Of a DNA stretch of 64,000 bases, positions 39,425-53,299 are shown piece after piece (positions within the stretch are counted from its first letter, which is position 1; every line of letters starts with the position of its first letter). The stretch comes from Ptiloglossa arizonensis (Eukaryota > Arthropoda > Insecta > Hymenoptera > Colletidae), in contig NC_135058.1 in the NCBI RefSeq assembly GCF_051014685.1, positions 5,556,811 through 5,620,810 on the forward strand, in the 5' to 3' direction. The notes beneath the pieces were generated by a model, which saw nothing but the letters and a program-made list of their open reading frames with translations, was not told the origin of the DNA and did not search any database. The position numbers and the translations under genes were made by a program.

Positions 39425-39925
39425 CTCCTGTACTTTTACGTGTATTCTTACATTTTTTACACACGGATCTCGTAACCCGATTAACAATTATTTCACGTGC
39501 TTGAGAATCCCGAATAGAGTTTGAAACGCTTTAGAAGTTTTTTCTTAAGTTTCTTAGATTTCTTACACACGAATCGTGTAACCCGATTAACAATTATTTC
39601 ACGTACTGGAAAATTCCAAATAGATGTCGAAAGGAGTCAGAAGTGTTCTTTCGCACCGATCTTGAAAATTTCGAATTTTTTAGTTCGATTTACATCTTTT
39701 CTCAAATTTCTTACACACGGATCTCACAACCCTATTAAAAATTATTTCACGTACTCGAGAATCCCGAACAGAGATTGAAACGCTTCAGAAGTTTTTTCTT
39801 AAATTTCTTACACACGAATCGTGTAACCCGATTAAAAATGATTTCACGTACTGGAAAATTCCGAATAGATGTCGAAACGAATCAAAACTGTTCTTTCTCA
39901 CCTATTTCGAAAATTTCGAGTCCTC
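39425..39925 (+). repeat. Higher-order tandem repeat (A-B-A-B)
   Basis: A dimer of about 245 bp made of two related half-units is repeated twice. Half-unit A (about 39449 and 39707) has GAGAATCCCGAA.AGAG and TTGAAACGCTT.AGAAG. Half-unit B (about 39563 and 39806) has GGAAAATTCC.AATAGATGTCG. Both begin with TTCTTACACACG and ATTATTTCACGTA. The A-B-A-B order shows that the pair was amplified as one block. Confidence 0.85.
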
Positions 39926-41859
39926 GTTTCGGTATCCACGACGGAAAAGCGAGCACTCAATCGTTCCACACGAGCGTAGATACCTCGTGCACGTGTGTTC
40001 TATTCGTCGTAGACTTTGCTTTTGGTACTTTCGTGCGCATAATTCGCGCGCCGTTTTTAGATTTTCGCAACGTCACCGTCTACCGCTGCTCTGCACCCGG
40101 CGGTTATTATTCAAAAAGAAAAAAAAGAAAAAAAAGAAAAAAAAGGAGAAAAACGCTGGCAAGGCTGAATGAATAATTCCTACCGCGAGGCTCGCGACAT
40201 TTGCACAAACACGCCGCCTGTATCTGGCCTGTTGGGGCTCGATGAGCCGAGGGAATGCGTTGTTTCTCGCGAATCGTGGCTCGTGTTGCGCCACGAGTCT
40301 TAAGGGAAGAGCGTTTGAAGATGATCTCGTGCCGCATGAGAAACCAATCGCGAGGATCTCGCCGGGAGTCACGGTTTCATCGAGCAACGTACACGCTGCT
40401 CGTTTTGCAACACCCGCATAGTCTTTCGGAGTTCATCGTTTGCGAGGAGAACTCGTTCGCACGTGTTTCGACAGACTGTTTGCGCCTAACCGCCGGAATC
40501 GTTGTGTCAATTTGCTCGCCACTACCTGTACGTAAATTATATTTTCGTTTCAACGGTTATCGAATCGAAGGGTATTTATCGTCTGAACTTTAAAGGTTCT
40601 GGTAAACAACGCCGAGGCTAACGAGTGTCGTTGCTTAACCTTTCGGTACACGTGCAACGTACTGAGGCGGAGCACCGTTATCCATTTTCATCCCGGTTTC
40701 GGTTCGAATTTTCTTCATTTTATTCCGTAGCATGACAGAGACGGTATAGTCGTACCGTTGCTTCACCTTCAGATCCACTTTGTGATCGTCGATGCGATCT
40801 TTCGTCGCGAGAAATCGTCCCTAGGTAAATACGATCTCAAACCTCTCTCAAACTACCGGTCACGTACGGTAAACCATCGAGTATCGGTTGGACGGTATTG
40901 GTTTAGTTACTTTTCGGTTCTTTGACTGTTTACACTGTTTCGTCAGTGTCGTTATACTTTGCATTGTCTTTGCACGAGGTTGGTGTGCGTGGTCTCGCGA
41001 GTTTGCTCGTGAACTTGGTAATTGTTCTGCCTTTCTCCGCGCGTATTAAAGATGATTGAAGATTTATTGGAAATTGTTCGATAAGTTTGCAGCAAGGATA
41101 TATTAAAATTGCGAATGAATTCGGGGAAGCTCTCGAGAGTGTACAAAGGTGAGACGAGTGCGAAGATAGTGCAGGAAGAAAGCATTAAAGTTACAAACGA
41201 ATAAATTCGAAGATGCTCACGAGTGTACCTACAAAGATGAGATCAGTGGAAAGAAAGTATAGAATAAGAAAATATTCGAATTTTAAATTGTTTTCTAATC
41301 TGGAACGTCTAAATTTTACAATGTTTATACACGGTTTGTGCTTTCGGTATTGGAATTTTTTCTTGACGAAACTAATGGCATCGTTTGTCAAAAGGTACTG
41401 ATATATTTTCCATCAAAGACGAATTTGCACGTTCACTTTTGTGCTGACACGAAGCACGTGACATTAACTGTTGCGCTACAAGTGACAGTATCATTTTGAC
41501 GCTCGTCGTGAAATCACGATCGAGGGAAGAGCAAAGTCATCGGTGTTTGCAACATTTTACTCGATTTTTCTCGCGACCATTTTCTCTTTTCCACGTTGAA
41601 AAGAAAACCGAAGAAAGAAAGCGATTCGATACGATTTCGACTTCGATCGACATTTCTCCTGTCGTTTCATACGAGTATTCTGTATCGATAATAAAAGCGA
41701 TTATCTCCCGGAAAATTGTTGCATAGATTTCAAATCGAAACCATTCGAGACAAATAACGTATCTATTTAAATAGCAAAGTTTTAAAATGGCGAAAGTGTA
41801 AAATATATTTTCAATTTCAATTTTGAAACGAAGAATGAGCACACTATTTCTCCACTGCG
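39926..41859. other. Unique stretch with A-rich tract
   Basis: A run of AAAAAAGAAAAAAAAG-type sequence lies at 40118-40152. The part from 40040 to 40700 is GC-richer but has only opposed shadow frames. No gene supported. Confidence 0.4.
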
Positions 41860-42480
41860 GAATTTTTTAATGTTATTAAAATATCATTTTTCATTGATAG
41901 TTTCGTTGTTTTAAAGAGATCGTTGAAATGTATTCACGGTATTATTATTTTGCGGTGCAATACCAATATTATTTCTCGTTGATATTTTCGTTGTATTAAA
42001 AAGATCGTTGAAAAGTATTCACGGTATTGTTATTTTGCAGTGCAATACTGGTATTATTTTTCATTGATACTTTCATTGTTTTAAAGAGATCGTTTCTAAG
42101 ATATTCACGGTATTGTTATTTTGCGATGCAATACTGGTATTATTTTTCATTGAAACTTTCATTGTTTTAAAGAGATCGTTGAAATGTATTCACGGTATTG
42201 TTATTTTGCGGTGGAATACCGGTATTATTTTTCATTGATACTTTCGTTGTATTAAAAAGATCGTTGAAAAGTATTCACGGTATTGTTATTTTCCAGTGCA
42301 ATACCAATATTATTTCTCGTTGATATTTTCGTAGTTTTAAACAGATCGTTTCTAATATATTCATGGTATTGTTATTTTGCGGTGCAATACCGGTATTACT
42401 TTTCATTGATATTTTCATTGTTTTAAAGAGGTCGTTGAAAAGTATTCACAGTATTGTTATTTTCCAGTGCAATACCGTGT
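41860..42480 (+). repeat. Tandem repeat, unit about 87 bp
   Basis: Seven copies with TTTTTCATTGATA.TTTC, TTGTTTTAAAGAGATCGTT, TATTCACGGTATTGTTATTTT and GC.GTGCAATAC. Variants alternate GAAA.GTATTC with TCTAA.ATATTC. Confidence 0.9.
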
Positions 42481-43399
42481 ACCACGTACAATTGCCGAGT
42501 ACTCGAAACGATTACGATGTTTTCTGAAGTCCTAAGACCAACGCGAATGGCTTTGAGACATTAACCTCGAGTAATTTTTGCGTTGGGCAACGATTCTGCG
42601 GTTTATACTTGATTTGCTTGGGCGTAATAGCTGACGAGGCAAAGTGCGAATCGTCGAATCGCGGACGGGAAAGGAAAATACTATGCTCGAACGAAAACAG
42701 TTCGTCGATCGTTGCTTAACTTTTTCACCGCGAACTTCTTCTGCGTCATTTGTTTCGCGAATTTTTTCGAGCATCGAAATCCGTGCAATTATTCGAGCAC
42801 GCAACTTTTACGTTCGTTTTACTCGCGCGACTTCGGAGATGCCATTTTCTTTTTGTAAAACGCAGATTAGTACAGGTAGTATGATATTCAGAGGGAGTAC
42901 AATGTTCTACGCAACGAGAAAAAAAATTTTCTACGTAATTTATTTATCCGGCAAACGGAAAGATACTTCAGTGTACAAAAATGTACAAAATTCGAACGTG
43001 GATGCACAAAATCGAATTTAAAGCTACAAAAGGATAGAAAATATGAATCCTCTGCAATAAATATTAACACAATATGTAATTTACCACGTAGCGAGAAAAA
43101 TTCAATTTTATAACAGTTGTACGTTCGATAACTTTTTTATCAAATTAAATTTTTCTCGTTTTTCTCAATAAAAGAAAACAAAATTGACGACATTTGAATT
43201 TCATCGTACAATGATACTTCTGATTGGAACGATTGACCGAATACATCGACCGTGTCTGCGATTTATTTGTACACTATAATTTAAGTATGCTTCAGAAAGA
43301 GCTTGTCTGAACTACAATCTCCCCTTGTTGGGTCGACAAATTGGTAAAAGTGTTCCAGTTCGATTATTTCCGCGTCTATGTTTGGTGCCGGTCAACTTT
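42481..43399. other. Unique stretch, nothing supported
   Basis: Opposed frames at 42532-43070 only; no domain or splice pair recognised. Confidence 0.4.
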
Positions 43400-44330
43400 A
43401 ACTAATATTGATCATCGATCGAAGACCTATAATTTAACGTGACCTCTAAGCACCATCGATTTGCCAACGACAAATGGAAGTGTTTGGATAGACGGACTAT
43501 TCATCTTTGAACGATGATCTATCCAAATCATTAACTCTAGTCGGTTTATGAATTTCGACTTTTTTTATTTACAAATTTAAAATTACGTTTCTCGAGTACC
43601 GATCAATCCGATCGATCGCGTTTCGAATTTCACCAATTGTAAGTTTATATTATTTAAATTTTAAATTAATTCTATTAAAATTCTTCTCCTTTCTTTCGCG
43701 TATGTAAATTTTTTATTTCGTATTTAAATAATCGAGAATCGGTGAATCAATCTCGGTGTACATTAAAGTCTGAATAATTGACGACCTATTAATTGGCTAT
43801 CTATCTCTTCAATTGGCTCCCGAATTGCACGTTTTGCTCCAAAACGTAAAATTAACTCTGCTTCCCGAGTATCGTTTCAATTCGGTCGGTTAAAATATCC
43901 AAAATTTACATCGATATTACTCACGATCAACTATATCAAATCTTAATTAATTCAATGAAAATCTCCTTTTTCCCCGAACCAGAACTTATATATATATATG
44001 AATAATCCAACAGAATCGAGGAATCAAGATCGGTATACGTAAGCGTCCCTATAATCGACGATCTATTAATTAGCTATCAGTCGTCTCCATCGGTCCATGA
44101 ATCGCAATATTTCGCTCCGCGATGTAAAGTCAACTTTGTTTAAAAAATTCCGATATTACCCACACGTTCGACTGTATTGAATCGAAATCGATTCTATCGG
44201 GATCTTTCTCTCGCGTGAGCGAAAAATTTCGTTACGTATCGTACCGATCGAGAATCGGTGAATCGACAACGATATACGTAACCGTCCCGATAATCGACGA
44301 TCTATTAATTATCTATCGTCTCGATCGACC
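43400..44330 (+). repeat. Old tandem repeat, unit about 240-285 bp
   Basis: Three diverged copies start near 43733, 44010 and 44248, sharing TCGAGAATCGGTGAATC, GTATACGTAA and AATCGACGATCTATTAATTA. A weaker relative lies at about 43400-43560. Confidence 0.65.
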
Positions 44331-45240
44331 CGTGTACTTTTTTTTACTACCGATAAACCGGAACCAATGTACCTACAAGCTCTGTTTATCCGGAGCTGTT
44401 GCCTCAGCGGTGAGAACAGTAGAATCGAACCGAACGAGAGTCCGTAAAAGCGCGATAGTGTTTCGAGTCTCTGGCGGCACGTTCCGCGTCAAAACACCAA
44501 TAGATACGATAATTTCCACAGGTGTCCCTAGAACGTACATTGAGAACGGATATTTCTACGAGCCTGCTCGGTGCGTCCTGTTAAATCACGCGAACGTATT
44601 TATATCGTTATTTTACGATCTGAGTGTGGCTCGAAACGGTATTCATAGCCGACAATAACAATGTTTCACCGTAGACCGTGTAGAGAACAGATCGATCGCG
44701 TATCGGAGGCGATCGCGGCCAATGACGTGTGTAAGGTCGCCGCGCGTTGATTCGCCTCGATAATAACTTGAAAGTCGCGAGTTCCTGGTACATTTCCTGC
44801 AAAACCTTGCCGCGGCGCTATTCCGAGGCTTGTTCCTGGTTGAAAATGTGGGTAACTGGCATAAGGACGGTCGGCGGTGCTCGCGAGCGGCTCTCCCTTT
44901 CTTCGTCGCGCGCACGCACGTTACCAAGTGTCTGTCGCGCGTGCCGATATCGCCCGACGAACGAGTGCGAAAGTACGACGCGCGATCCCGATGGTGATAA
45001 ATACGACGAGAACGCCGAGCGTTTCTGACTGTGTGCCCGCGGTTCGTGTCTTTCTCTGGGGCGCGTGCGCGTGCGCGAGCTCGTGCACCGGGCTCCGGCA
45101 GCAGGCACCTGCGACCGTTTACGAGCATACGAAACTAGACGAGATCGATCGGGGCAATAAGTCGATCCTAATGAACTCGCGAGCGCTGGCTAGCCCGAGC
45201 CGTTCGGCTGACTCACGGTAACTTATCGGCCGCTTTGTTT
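44331..45240. promoter_or_regulatory. GC-rich, CpG-dense block, promoter-like
   Basis: Sharp rise in G+C from about 44640 to 45220, with an alternating GCGCGTGCGCGTGCGCGAGC stretch near 45061. Long frames on both strands (44643-45128 minus, 44877-45221 plus) are composition artefacts. Donor-like sites exist on both strands (plus GTGG|GTAACT near 44851; minus ACC|GTGAGTC near 45218), so direction is undecided. Confidence 0.3.
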
Positions 45241-45339
45241 GGGGAAACAGTTCGCTACGATAAATACACGCCCGGTTTAATCGGTCCGGTGCAAACGCAC
45301 TCTCGATCTTCGAATTCTATTGCCGACACGCGAGAATAC

Positions 45340-45690
45340 GATGGGGATACCCGAGAATCCGAAATATCGAGATTCTCGTATTTATTCAAGAACAGTTGGG
45401 ATCTTAGAAAGAGTCGAGATTCTCGGGAGGACCGAGATTCTCGTATTTATTCACGAAACAGTGGAGATCTTAGAAAGAGTCGAGATTCTCGGAAGAATCG
45501 AGATTCTCGTATTTATTTACGAAACAGTGGAGATCTTAAAAGAGCCGAAATTCTCGGAAGAACCGAGATTCTCAGAAGAATCGAGATTCTCGTATTTATT
45601 CACGAAACAGTCGGGATCTTAGAAAGAGCCGAAATTCTCGGAAGAACAGAGATTCTCGAAAGTATCGAGATTCCTGAAAGAGTCCCGATT
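45340..45690 (+). repeat. Tandem repeat, unit about 60-65 bp
   Basis: About five copies built from GAGATTCTCGGAAGA, CGAGATTCTCGTATTTATTC and ACGAAACAGT.G.GATCTTAG. It encodes a repetitive frame on the plus strand that has no other sign of being a gene. Confidence 0.85.
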
Positions 45691-45711
45691 TTTCAAGGAT
45701 ACTGTTCAATA

Positions 45712-46155
45712 GCGTTGTTCAAGTACTAAGTACACAATGTTCAAGTACTAAGCACACAAGGTTGAAGTACTAAGCATGAAATGTTCAAGTACTAAGTACA
45801 CAATGTTCATGTACTAAGCACAGAATATTGAAGTACTAAGCACAAAATGTTCAAGTACTAAGCACAAAATGTTCAAGTACTAAGCACACAATGTTCAAGT
45901 ACTAAGCACACAATGTTCAAGTACTAAGCACAAAATGTTCAAGTACTAAGCACACAATGTTTAAGTACTAAGCACAAAATGTTCAAGTACTAAGCACAAA
46001 ATGTTCAATTACTAAGCACAAAATGTTCAAGTACTAAGCACACAATATTGAAGTACTAAGCATATAATGTTCAATTACTAAGCACACAATGTTCAAGTAC
46101 TAAGCATATAATGTTCAATTACTAAGCACACAATGTTCAAGTACTAAGCACACAG
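45712..46155 (+). repeat. 22-bp minisatellite
   Basis: About twenty copies of a 22-bp unit, AATGTTCAAGTACTAAGCACAC. Variants replace the end with AA or ATA and the centre with CAATTACTAAG. It directly follows the array at 45340-45690 and is the most regular array in the window. Confidence 0.95.
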
Positions 46156-46344
46156 TCACACGTTTGTTCGCATCGCGTCACACGATTCTCAGAATCCGTG
46201 TTCCCACAGTAACTTAACGAAAATTGGCAGAAAAAAACTGAAAGAATATTGTCTATTGCGAATTTTTTTCAAGAGTGCCATATAAGCAAACGTATAACCG
46301 TGTATTTACATATTTCATAGACTACTACACAACACTGCAGAGTA

Positions 46345-46840
46345 GTTTAAACGGTAACCTGGCTTTCGACATTTTTGGGAATCTCGACCTTTTCGAAAAA
46401 CCCGATTCCTTCGGGAGGATCTCGAAATTTTCGGAAACCCGATAAATTCCGACGTAATATTACGTCTCCCGACAACCAAAGCCGAGAATTACCCTCGCGG
46501 TACCACGTCCTCGTAATCTTTTGTCCGAAATCTCTAGTTAACACTTGTCCGACCGTTGACGTAATATTACGTCTTTCAGTGAGCAGAGCTAAAAACCATC
46601 GTCGCGTTACTACGTTTTCGTCATCTTTTACCTAAAATTGCTCTGTACCACACATCCGTTGCTGTTGACGTAATATTACGTCCTTGTTTAGCCGAAGCCA
46701 TACATACCTGTCGCAGCGTATCTTCGTGACTTTTTGTCGAAAATCTTTAGAGAACACTTTTGCAATTATTGACGCAACGTTAGATCCTTCGGTGATTAAA
46801 ATTGAGCACTACAGGCGTGGTATTACGTCTTCACGATTTT
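46345..46840 (+). repeat. 108-bp repeat carrying a perfect 16-bp palindrome
   Basis: The palindrome GACGTAATATTACGTC occurs at 46451-46466, 46558-46573 and 46666-46681, spaced 107 and 108 bp. The flanks between are much less conserved (TCGTAATCTTTTGTCCGAAA, AAACACTTGTCCG-like words). A decayed fourth copy near 46770 keeps only GACGCAACGTTAG. Each palindrome carries a TGACGTAA half-site of bZIP (CREB/ATF) type. Confidence 0.85.
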
Positions 46841-49800
46841 TTTTATAAAAAATAACAGAGTATCCTATTCGCTACCACCAAAGATCGAGTATTACTACGT
46901 CTTTGTAACCTTTCAAACTGCTTAATTAATTTTTAATTCGAGATAGGTATCTCGTGACCATTATTTGGTCGCGTCACGTCGCATTTGTAAACATTCCACG
47001 GACGAAATAATACCAACGACAGGCGAACGGTAATCGATACCGATGAACGATCACCAGCGATCGACGAAGGATCGATCGATCTTTCGCTTCGTCTATCCGA
47101 TCTTTTTTCTTTTTTTTTTTGTTTCCACGTGTATCGATACGATCGAACGTTCCGAGTCGTTGTTGCGAAAAAAGTCTAATTAAGGACGACAGTCCGTGGG
47201 TCGATTGAAATTCCAGACCCATTGATTTCGCGTTATTAACTCGCATTGGCACGGTTTCGCGCGATGCTGACTCATTGTTCCATTCTCCTTTTTGCTCGAT
47301 CGCGTTGCACATCCATTATCGAGCGATAGACGCGCGCGTAGCTACGAATAACGGAACAGATACAGTTTTATACGTGAATGAGCACCGCCGACGAAATCGT
47401 TCGCTCGTTGAAACGTATCCTGGTATTGAGCAACCGACGGGGGGGTAATTTCTATTATGACGCGCGTATCGGGTCGAACTGCCCCGGAGAAAGTGTAATA
47501 AAAGCAAACGGGATTACATCGTGATAATTGATTACGAAACGTGCACAATGTTGCTCGAAAATGGCCCGGATATTATTTTAGTATCGTACCTGATTGGAAG
47601 TCCCGGCTTTGAAGTCCTTGGTTTCGCAACCGTTGGAGTTGTCCCGAGTCACTCGAAACGATTCGAATACCTCGGATCGGTTGGAACGAACGTTCGAATA
47701 CCTCTGGTTTCTCAGAGTACACGAATAACTTCAACGATCGAATCGTCCAGTAACTATATCAGAGACGTTCGTATTTATTCCATTGACCCGTAATCCTTCT
47801 CCACGCTGTTATCGCGACACGATTCAAAGTATCGATCGTGAATCCCACTCTTGGATCGTATTACTCTTTCGTCCACGACACGTGATCTCCGTGGATGAAT
47901 CGAACTACTCGAAGACGTTGAAAAAAGGTTCGTGTAAGTTCGCGTGGCCTGATTGACCTTGCGATCCTCCAAGTTTCTCCATTTTCTGATCCGATATTCC
48001 TATCGACAAGGTGAACCGGTATATCTGATCCAACCGAACCGTTCGCAAATAGCGCATCGGTATCTCGTGCATTATCTCGCTGATTATTTTGTAAGATCTA
48101 TTTTATTGCCTTCCACGAGTTTATACATTTGCACCGAGACAGAAAGTGCTCGTTGCGCACTCACGATGCAAAGATAAGCGGGCTGCTATATTGGTGGAAC
48201 ACATACACAAATAGGCTGTAACTCGCGAACAGGACGAAGTAGGGCACGCGTGAACCTTTCTTATTATTTATAACTCCTGAATCCGTCGCTGTAATGGATC
48301 CCCCTCAATAAAGAAACACATTACCCAACGAGTGCTTCGATACCGCTTTCATCCTAAGTATGGGTATTATAATACCGGGCACTTTTTGCGCGAATCTTTT
48401 CGTAACCGTGGTACTTCGCTGGAAACTGTGGCCAACAAACGCGTATCTGCCTAAAGGAACGCATCACCATCCAGCCCGATATGCTTACCCGCTAACAAGT
48501 ACTGTAATTTTTAGCTACTAACTTTTTCCACGGAGCGCAGTATCTTCGTTAATAACAGTTCGGTACCGTTTTACGATCTCTGTGCACTGCACTTTACACG
48601 GTTGGTGTATTTATGCTCGTGTTCAGGCATTGCATCTTCCTCGTAGCTAGACTCTGACGTACGAACTTCTATTTTTGGCTTCTACTTTTTTCTCATAATC
48701 TACATCCATTCTTCCCTCGAATTAACTTCTCCGTGCTTCTATCGCATCTAGAGATCTGCCTTCTACAGACAATCGTCCGTCTTGCTCAAATGCAAGATCG
48801 AACGAACGACTTCAACGTTCTCCTTGACCAATATGTGCATTCCGCGATTGGAAGGAGATCGGATGATAGCCTTGAACGATTTCAAAAATCGACCAGATCG
48901 TTTCGATCGGTTCACCGAAATTCCTCGTCGAGCAACCGTCGCGAGCAAACGAAAAATGTTTTGCATTCGCTCGGATCGTTTTATCGGTAAAAGTTTTCGT
49001 TCGACGAGGTAATTTTCAGGAAGATCGACGAAGAAACTGTCGAATCTTCGACGAGGATTCACGTTAAGTAGAAACTGAAATCTGGTCCGTTCGTTCGGCT
49101 CTTCGTGGTTATTAATCTACCTTGCAGCTTTCGCGAGAACGCGAGCATCTGTACGTTGGTACACACAAATCGAAACCCTTGTTTTCGCACGTGTGCAACA
49201 CGTGCTCCCGAATTGGGGTTCAAAGTATCCCTTTGTTGCACACAGTAGGGGGCAATCGGTATTATTAATTACTTATTTACCGAGTTTCGCACACTTCTGT
49301 TCGTGTGTAATCATACGTCGATCGATGTTTGGTAAAATCCACCGTGCTCGAGATACGCGCAAGATGGCTCCCGAAACGTGGATGTAACTTGAAAATCGTA
49401 TAACGAAGTGTACAAATAATAATAAGAATGCACAAGAATGCGTTTGGTTCGTGGTATCGGAAACTTACGATTCTCCAACGAAATGAAATGTTTCACGAAT
49501 GTTTACGGATAACATTGTACACGAGATCTCGTACGGATCAGAATGTATCACAAATGTTTACGAGTAACATCGTACGTGATATTTCGAACGACGGGTATGA
49601 ATTTGCAACAAAGTTTATCGCAAGGCCAGAAATTGAAAGTCGAAAAGAGAACGTTGTAACACGATTCTTCTTCGTTGGATCTACCAGTTTGTAATAAAGA
49701 ATGGCGAAAAGTATTGCCAGATCACGGTGAACAGAATATAAATAATTCATTCGAAGAAAAGTTGTTTTCTTATTTGGTCAAACCTGTCTCGTTCAAAGCC

Positions 49801-50519
49801 GTATCGACATAATTTTAAAATTGTACAAAGATTGTCTATAATGAGCCCGTTGGTTCCCTAAGTATGTACAACGAGTCCAAGGCCTTCGTTGCTGCAATCC
49901 AACTTTCAGTGGGCTCTGTCGTCTTCAGCCTAGTAATTATTACTAGATATTTTGTCGTTCGTGCTTTCGCATACTTTGACGGTTTCTCAGTGGATCGTCG
50001 TGCTCCGAATGCGGTCGCTGCAAACTCCGACAAAGGTAAACTGTTTATCAAAATTGCACGATCTTCAAAGTTTACAAACTGAACGAAAAATTGCGAACAA
50101 CGCGTTATCAATGCAACCAACGTACCGTGTAACGTACGAAAACATGGAGCATCGTTGTATATGCACAAAGGGTATAAATAAACTATAGGTACAAACTTTG
50201 AGGGGGTTGATAGAACTGGTTAAGAAAAATGAACAATAAAAAGATTTAAACAAACGTGTGCTCAGAATCTAGTCACGCAACTAGTCGAAACCGGGTTCTG
50301 CTAGACGAAGCCCTATCGATGATCGTAACTAGGTTGGCGCCAAATATTTTGGCTGCTCGGGACTATCGAGGGTAAATCCCTTTATAGTGTCTAGTCGCTC
50401 TATCACTCTGTCCGCTTTCACTTCGATCGTAGTTCTTTTCATTAGTTACTTCACTACCACGTGTAGATTGTAAAAATATCAACAGCTCGAAAGTTTCACG
50501 CGCGAACGATATATAATGT
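46841..50519. other. Long unique stretch, no gene recognised
   Basis: No arrays. Short frames on both strands, including 47521-47793 plus and 49836-50168 minus, have no recognisable domain. A small duplication around GTTTACG.ATAACAT occurs at 49502 and 49556. A T-rich tract lies at 47102-47120. Confidence 0.45.
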
Positions 50520-51010
50520 AGAAACGTGTTCGAAATATTGAATACGAGAAACGTTTCGTGCGATCTATCGTGTGTTTTTGAAATTACATTTCTATTCTCT
50601 CGCACTTGGAAAGAGTATGTGACCAATGTTACTTCGATTATACTTTTTTTCTTCTATTGCAACATACACGTTGTGAAAGGAACTGCTTTCAAATATTTGG
50701 AGAAACGTTTCGTATATTTTTGAAATTACATCTTTCTTCTATCGTACTCGGAAAGTACTGTGACAGTATGTGACCAAATGTCACTTCGATTACACTTATT
50801 TCTTCTATTACCACATGCACGTTGTAAAAGGAACTACTTTCAAATATTTCGAGAAACGTTTCGTATATTTTTGAAATTACGTCTCTCTGTAACTAAATGT
50901 CACTTCGATTATACTTTTTTCTTCTATTGCAACATGCACGTTGTAAAAAGAACTACTTTCAGATATTTCGAGAAACGTTTCGTATATTTTTGAAATTACG
51001 TCTCCCTTCT
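50520..51010 (+). repeat. Tandem repeat, unit about 120-180 bp
   Basis: Three copies share GAGAAACGTTTCGTATATTTT, TGAAATTAC, ATGTCACTTCGATTA.ACTT, TTCTTCTATT and CACGTTGTAAAAGGAACTAC. The third copy has lost about 60 bp. Confidence 0.85.
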
Positions 51011-52079
51011 CCGGCACTTGGAAAGTAATTCTATCGAGTCCGTTTGTGAAACGATTACACCAAACGAATTGTGTATTGTGAGAGAAACAATCTTCGTTAC
51101 ATAACGAAGTGTCCTTATATTCCTCGTGGGTCTCTCTCGTTGCACGCTTCTTTCACGGCGAGAGGTTATGTCGAAACGAACATACGAGTCGACTATTCGC
51201 GCTTTGCCTATTGTTTCTACGAAGTATCGCGATCATCGAGATGCAACGCGTTGCCCAACAATCCCTATCGATATTTGGAAGCCGACGATGAGTTTCTCAG
51301 TAATGTTCCGCGATCGTTTTTAAACTTGTTCGCGCGCGTTTCGAGCGCGATGGCGGTGTTATAATCCCGGCCGGGATTTTAAACGAAACAGTGGATCGTA
51401 ATCCGGTGTTTAACACACAGCGCGGATTGAATAACGTGTTGGGTAAGTCGATACGCAATATTCGAACAGAACGTGCAGCTTACGTGCACCGTGTATGCAC
51501 ATGGGCATGTTCATTTCGACGAAAAGTTCTCTTCCTGAAAGTAGGCCTACTTTAAACGAAGTGGCTCGTGACAGATCGGCTTCACCAGCCGGGAGCAATG
51601 GAGGAACTTTTCAGCTTTCGTTCGATATAGGCTCGCCTCTTTCATCTTACATCAAAAGCAAATTTTAATCTTCTACTCTGTGTTCAAAACGTAGCGTACA
51701 AGAACTGTTCTTCTCGAGACCCTACGAATCGAACAATATCTACTATCGATGTTTACAGATCATGTTTTACAGTATCGATACGATCAAAAATTTTCAAATA
51801 TTTTCATTTCAGAGGATAATTTATTAAATTGCATCCGAACCTCTCTTTCTACTATCGAATGCAATTCGTTACTGTTCAACAGTGAGATGCAATGCGAGAT
51901 ACATTGTTATCTCGCTTGCACATTTATTTACGATAGACTTGGAGTACATACTTTGAAGATAGTTTAAATTTGAATATTTAGATTGCGTTTGCACAAGAAT
52001 AATAAAGAAAATAATCGAGTTACAAATATCTTATTTAGTCATTTCAATTGCGCTACTTTTCGAGTCCGTTAAAATGTAA
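51011..52079. other. Unique stretch, nothing supported
   Basis: Frames at 51071-51364 are open in three phases of the same strand, an artefact of CpG-rich composition. Nothing else recognised. Confidence 0.4.
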
Positions 52080-52515
52080 ACTCGAAGAAATGTTCAATCG
52101 CGTAGCTATCCTTGCGAACAAACGATAAAAGAAATGTTCAATCGCGTGGCTATTATTACGAACAAACGATAAAAGAAATGTTCAATCGCGTAGCTATTAT
52201 TACGAACAAACGATAAAAGAAATGTTCAATCGCGTGGCTATTATTACGAACAAACGATAAAAGAAATGTTCAATCGCGTGGCCATTATTACGAACAAGCG
52301 ATAGAGAAATTTTCAATCGCGTGGTTATTCCTACAAACAAACGATAGAGAAATTTTCAATCGCGCGGGTATTCTTCCAAACGAACGATGAAAAAGGATTT
52401 TCGATCGCGTGGCTGTTCTCGCGACCGAACGATGAAAAAGAATTTTCAAACGCGTAGCGATTCTCACGAACAAAAGATAAGAAAGTTTTCAATCGCGTAG
52501 CCAGTTTACCAAACA
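52080..52515 (+). repeat. 45-bp minisatellite
   Basis: About ten copies of a 45-bp unit with AAGAAATGTTCAATCGCGT, GGCTATTATTACGAACAAACG and ATAA. Copies are near-identical at 52087-52270 and decay rightward. Confidence 0.95.
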
Positions 52516-53299
52516 AATAATAAAGAAATACCAAACGCACGGAGCCTTCCCAACGAAACGAGCAACGTGAACCCTAGCCGTGAGTGCGCAGTTTCCAAAC
52601 AGGATCACAGTCCCGGTAATCGGAGATGCATAAATTTCCTCGTCGGTGTTGCAAACCGAAGGATCCTCCCGTGAACCGAACTTCTCTATAAAACACCTCT
52701 CGACAGAAAAATACCGGCTCGGGTATCTCGCGCTCGAAAGTATGCATTATAAGTAGCACGTGTATATTCGGCCGTTGGTTCTCACGGGCCGTTGCATGTT
52801 CGACATTTAGAATACTCTCCTTGGACTCTCACCCCCTCTCGATCCTCCGTTCGAGCGAGAAACGATCCGTTCCCTCGAATTTTCGTGAAAAGTGAGCCAC
52901 TTCTCGAACGAACGCCGAAAGCATCGCCACGGTGCCGAAACGTGACGGGGGACACCGAACCGCGGATCGAGACGACAATGAGGCACGTACGACAAAAGAG
53001 GCCTGAATTCTAATTTCTACCCAACGCAAACACGACCGGGTATCCGACAACTTGGCCATTTGTCTCTTAAAAATAATTCTTGAAAAGAATTTCTATCGCT
53101 CCACGGAGAAAGAACATCCATCGTGTAACGATTGATCAAAGGAACCCAAGATCGTAACGTACCGGTTCGATACCCCCCTCGAAGAAATGATTTCGATCAG
53201 GGTCGAGAAAGACCGAGCGGTCTACCATCGACGCCACCTCGTTAATACGAAACGAACACACGTGTCCAGACTACGGCGCGAAACAATTAACATCCTCAC
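52516..53299. other. Unique stretch left of the 53.3-kb donor
   Basis: GC-moderate. Opposed frames at 52792-53059 are not supported. If the minus-strand donor at 53300/53299 is real, this is the beginning of an intron. Confidence 0.35.
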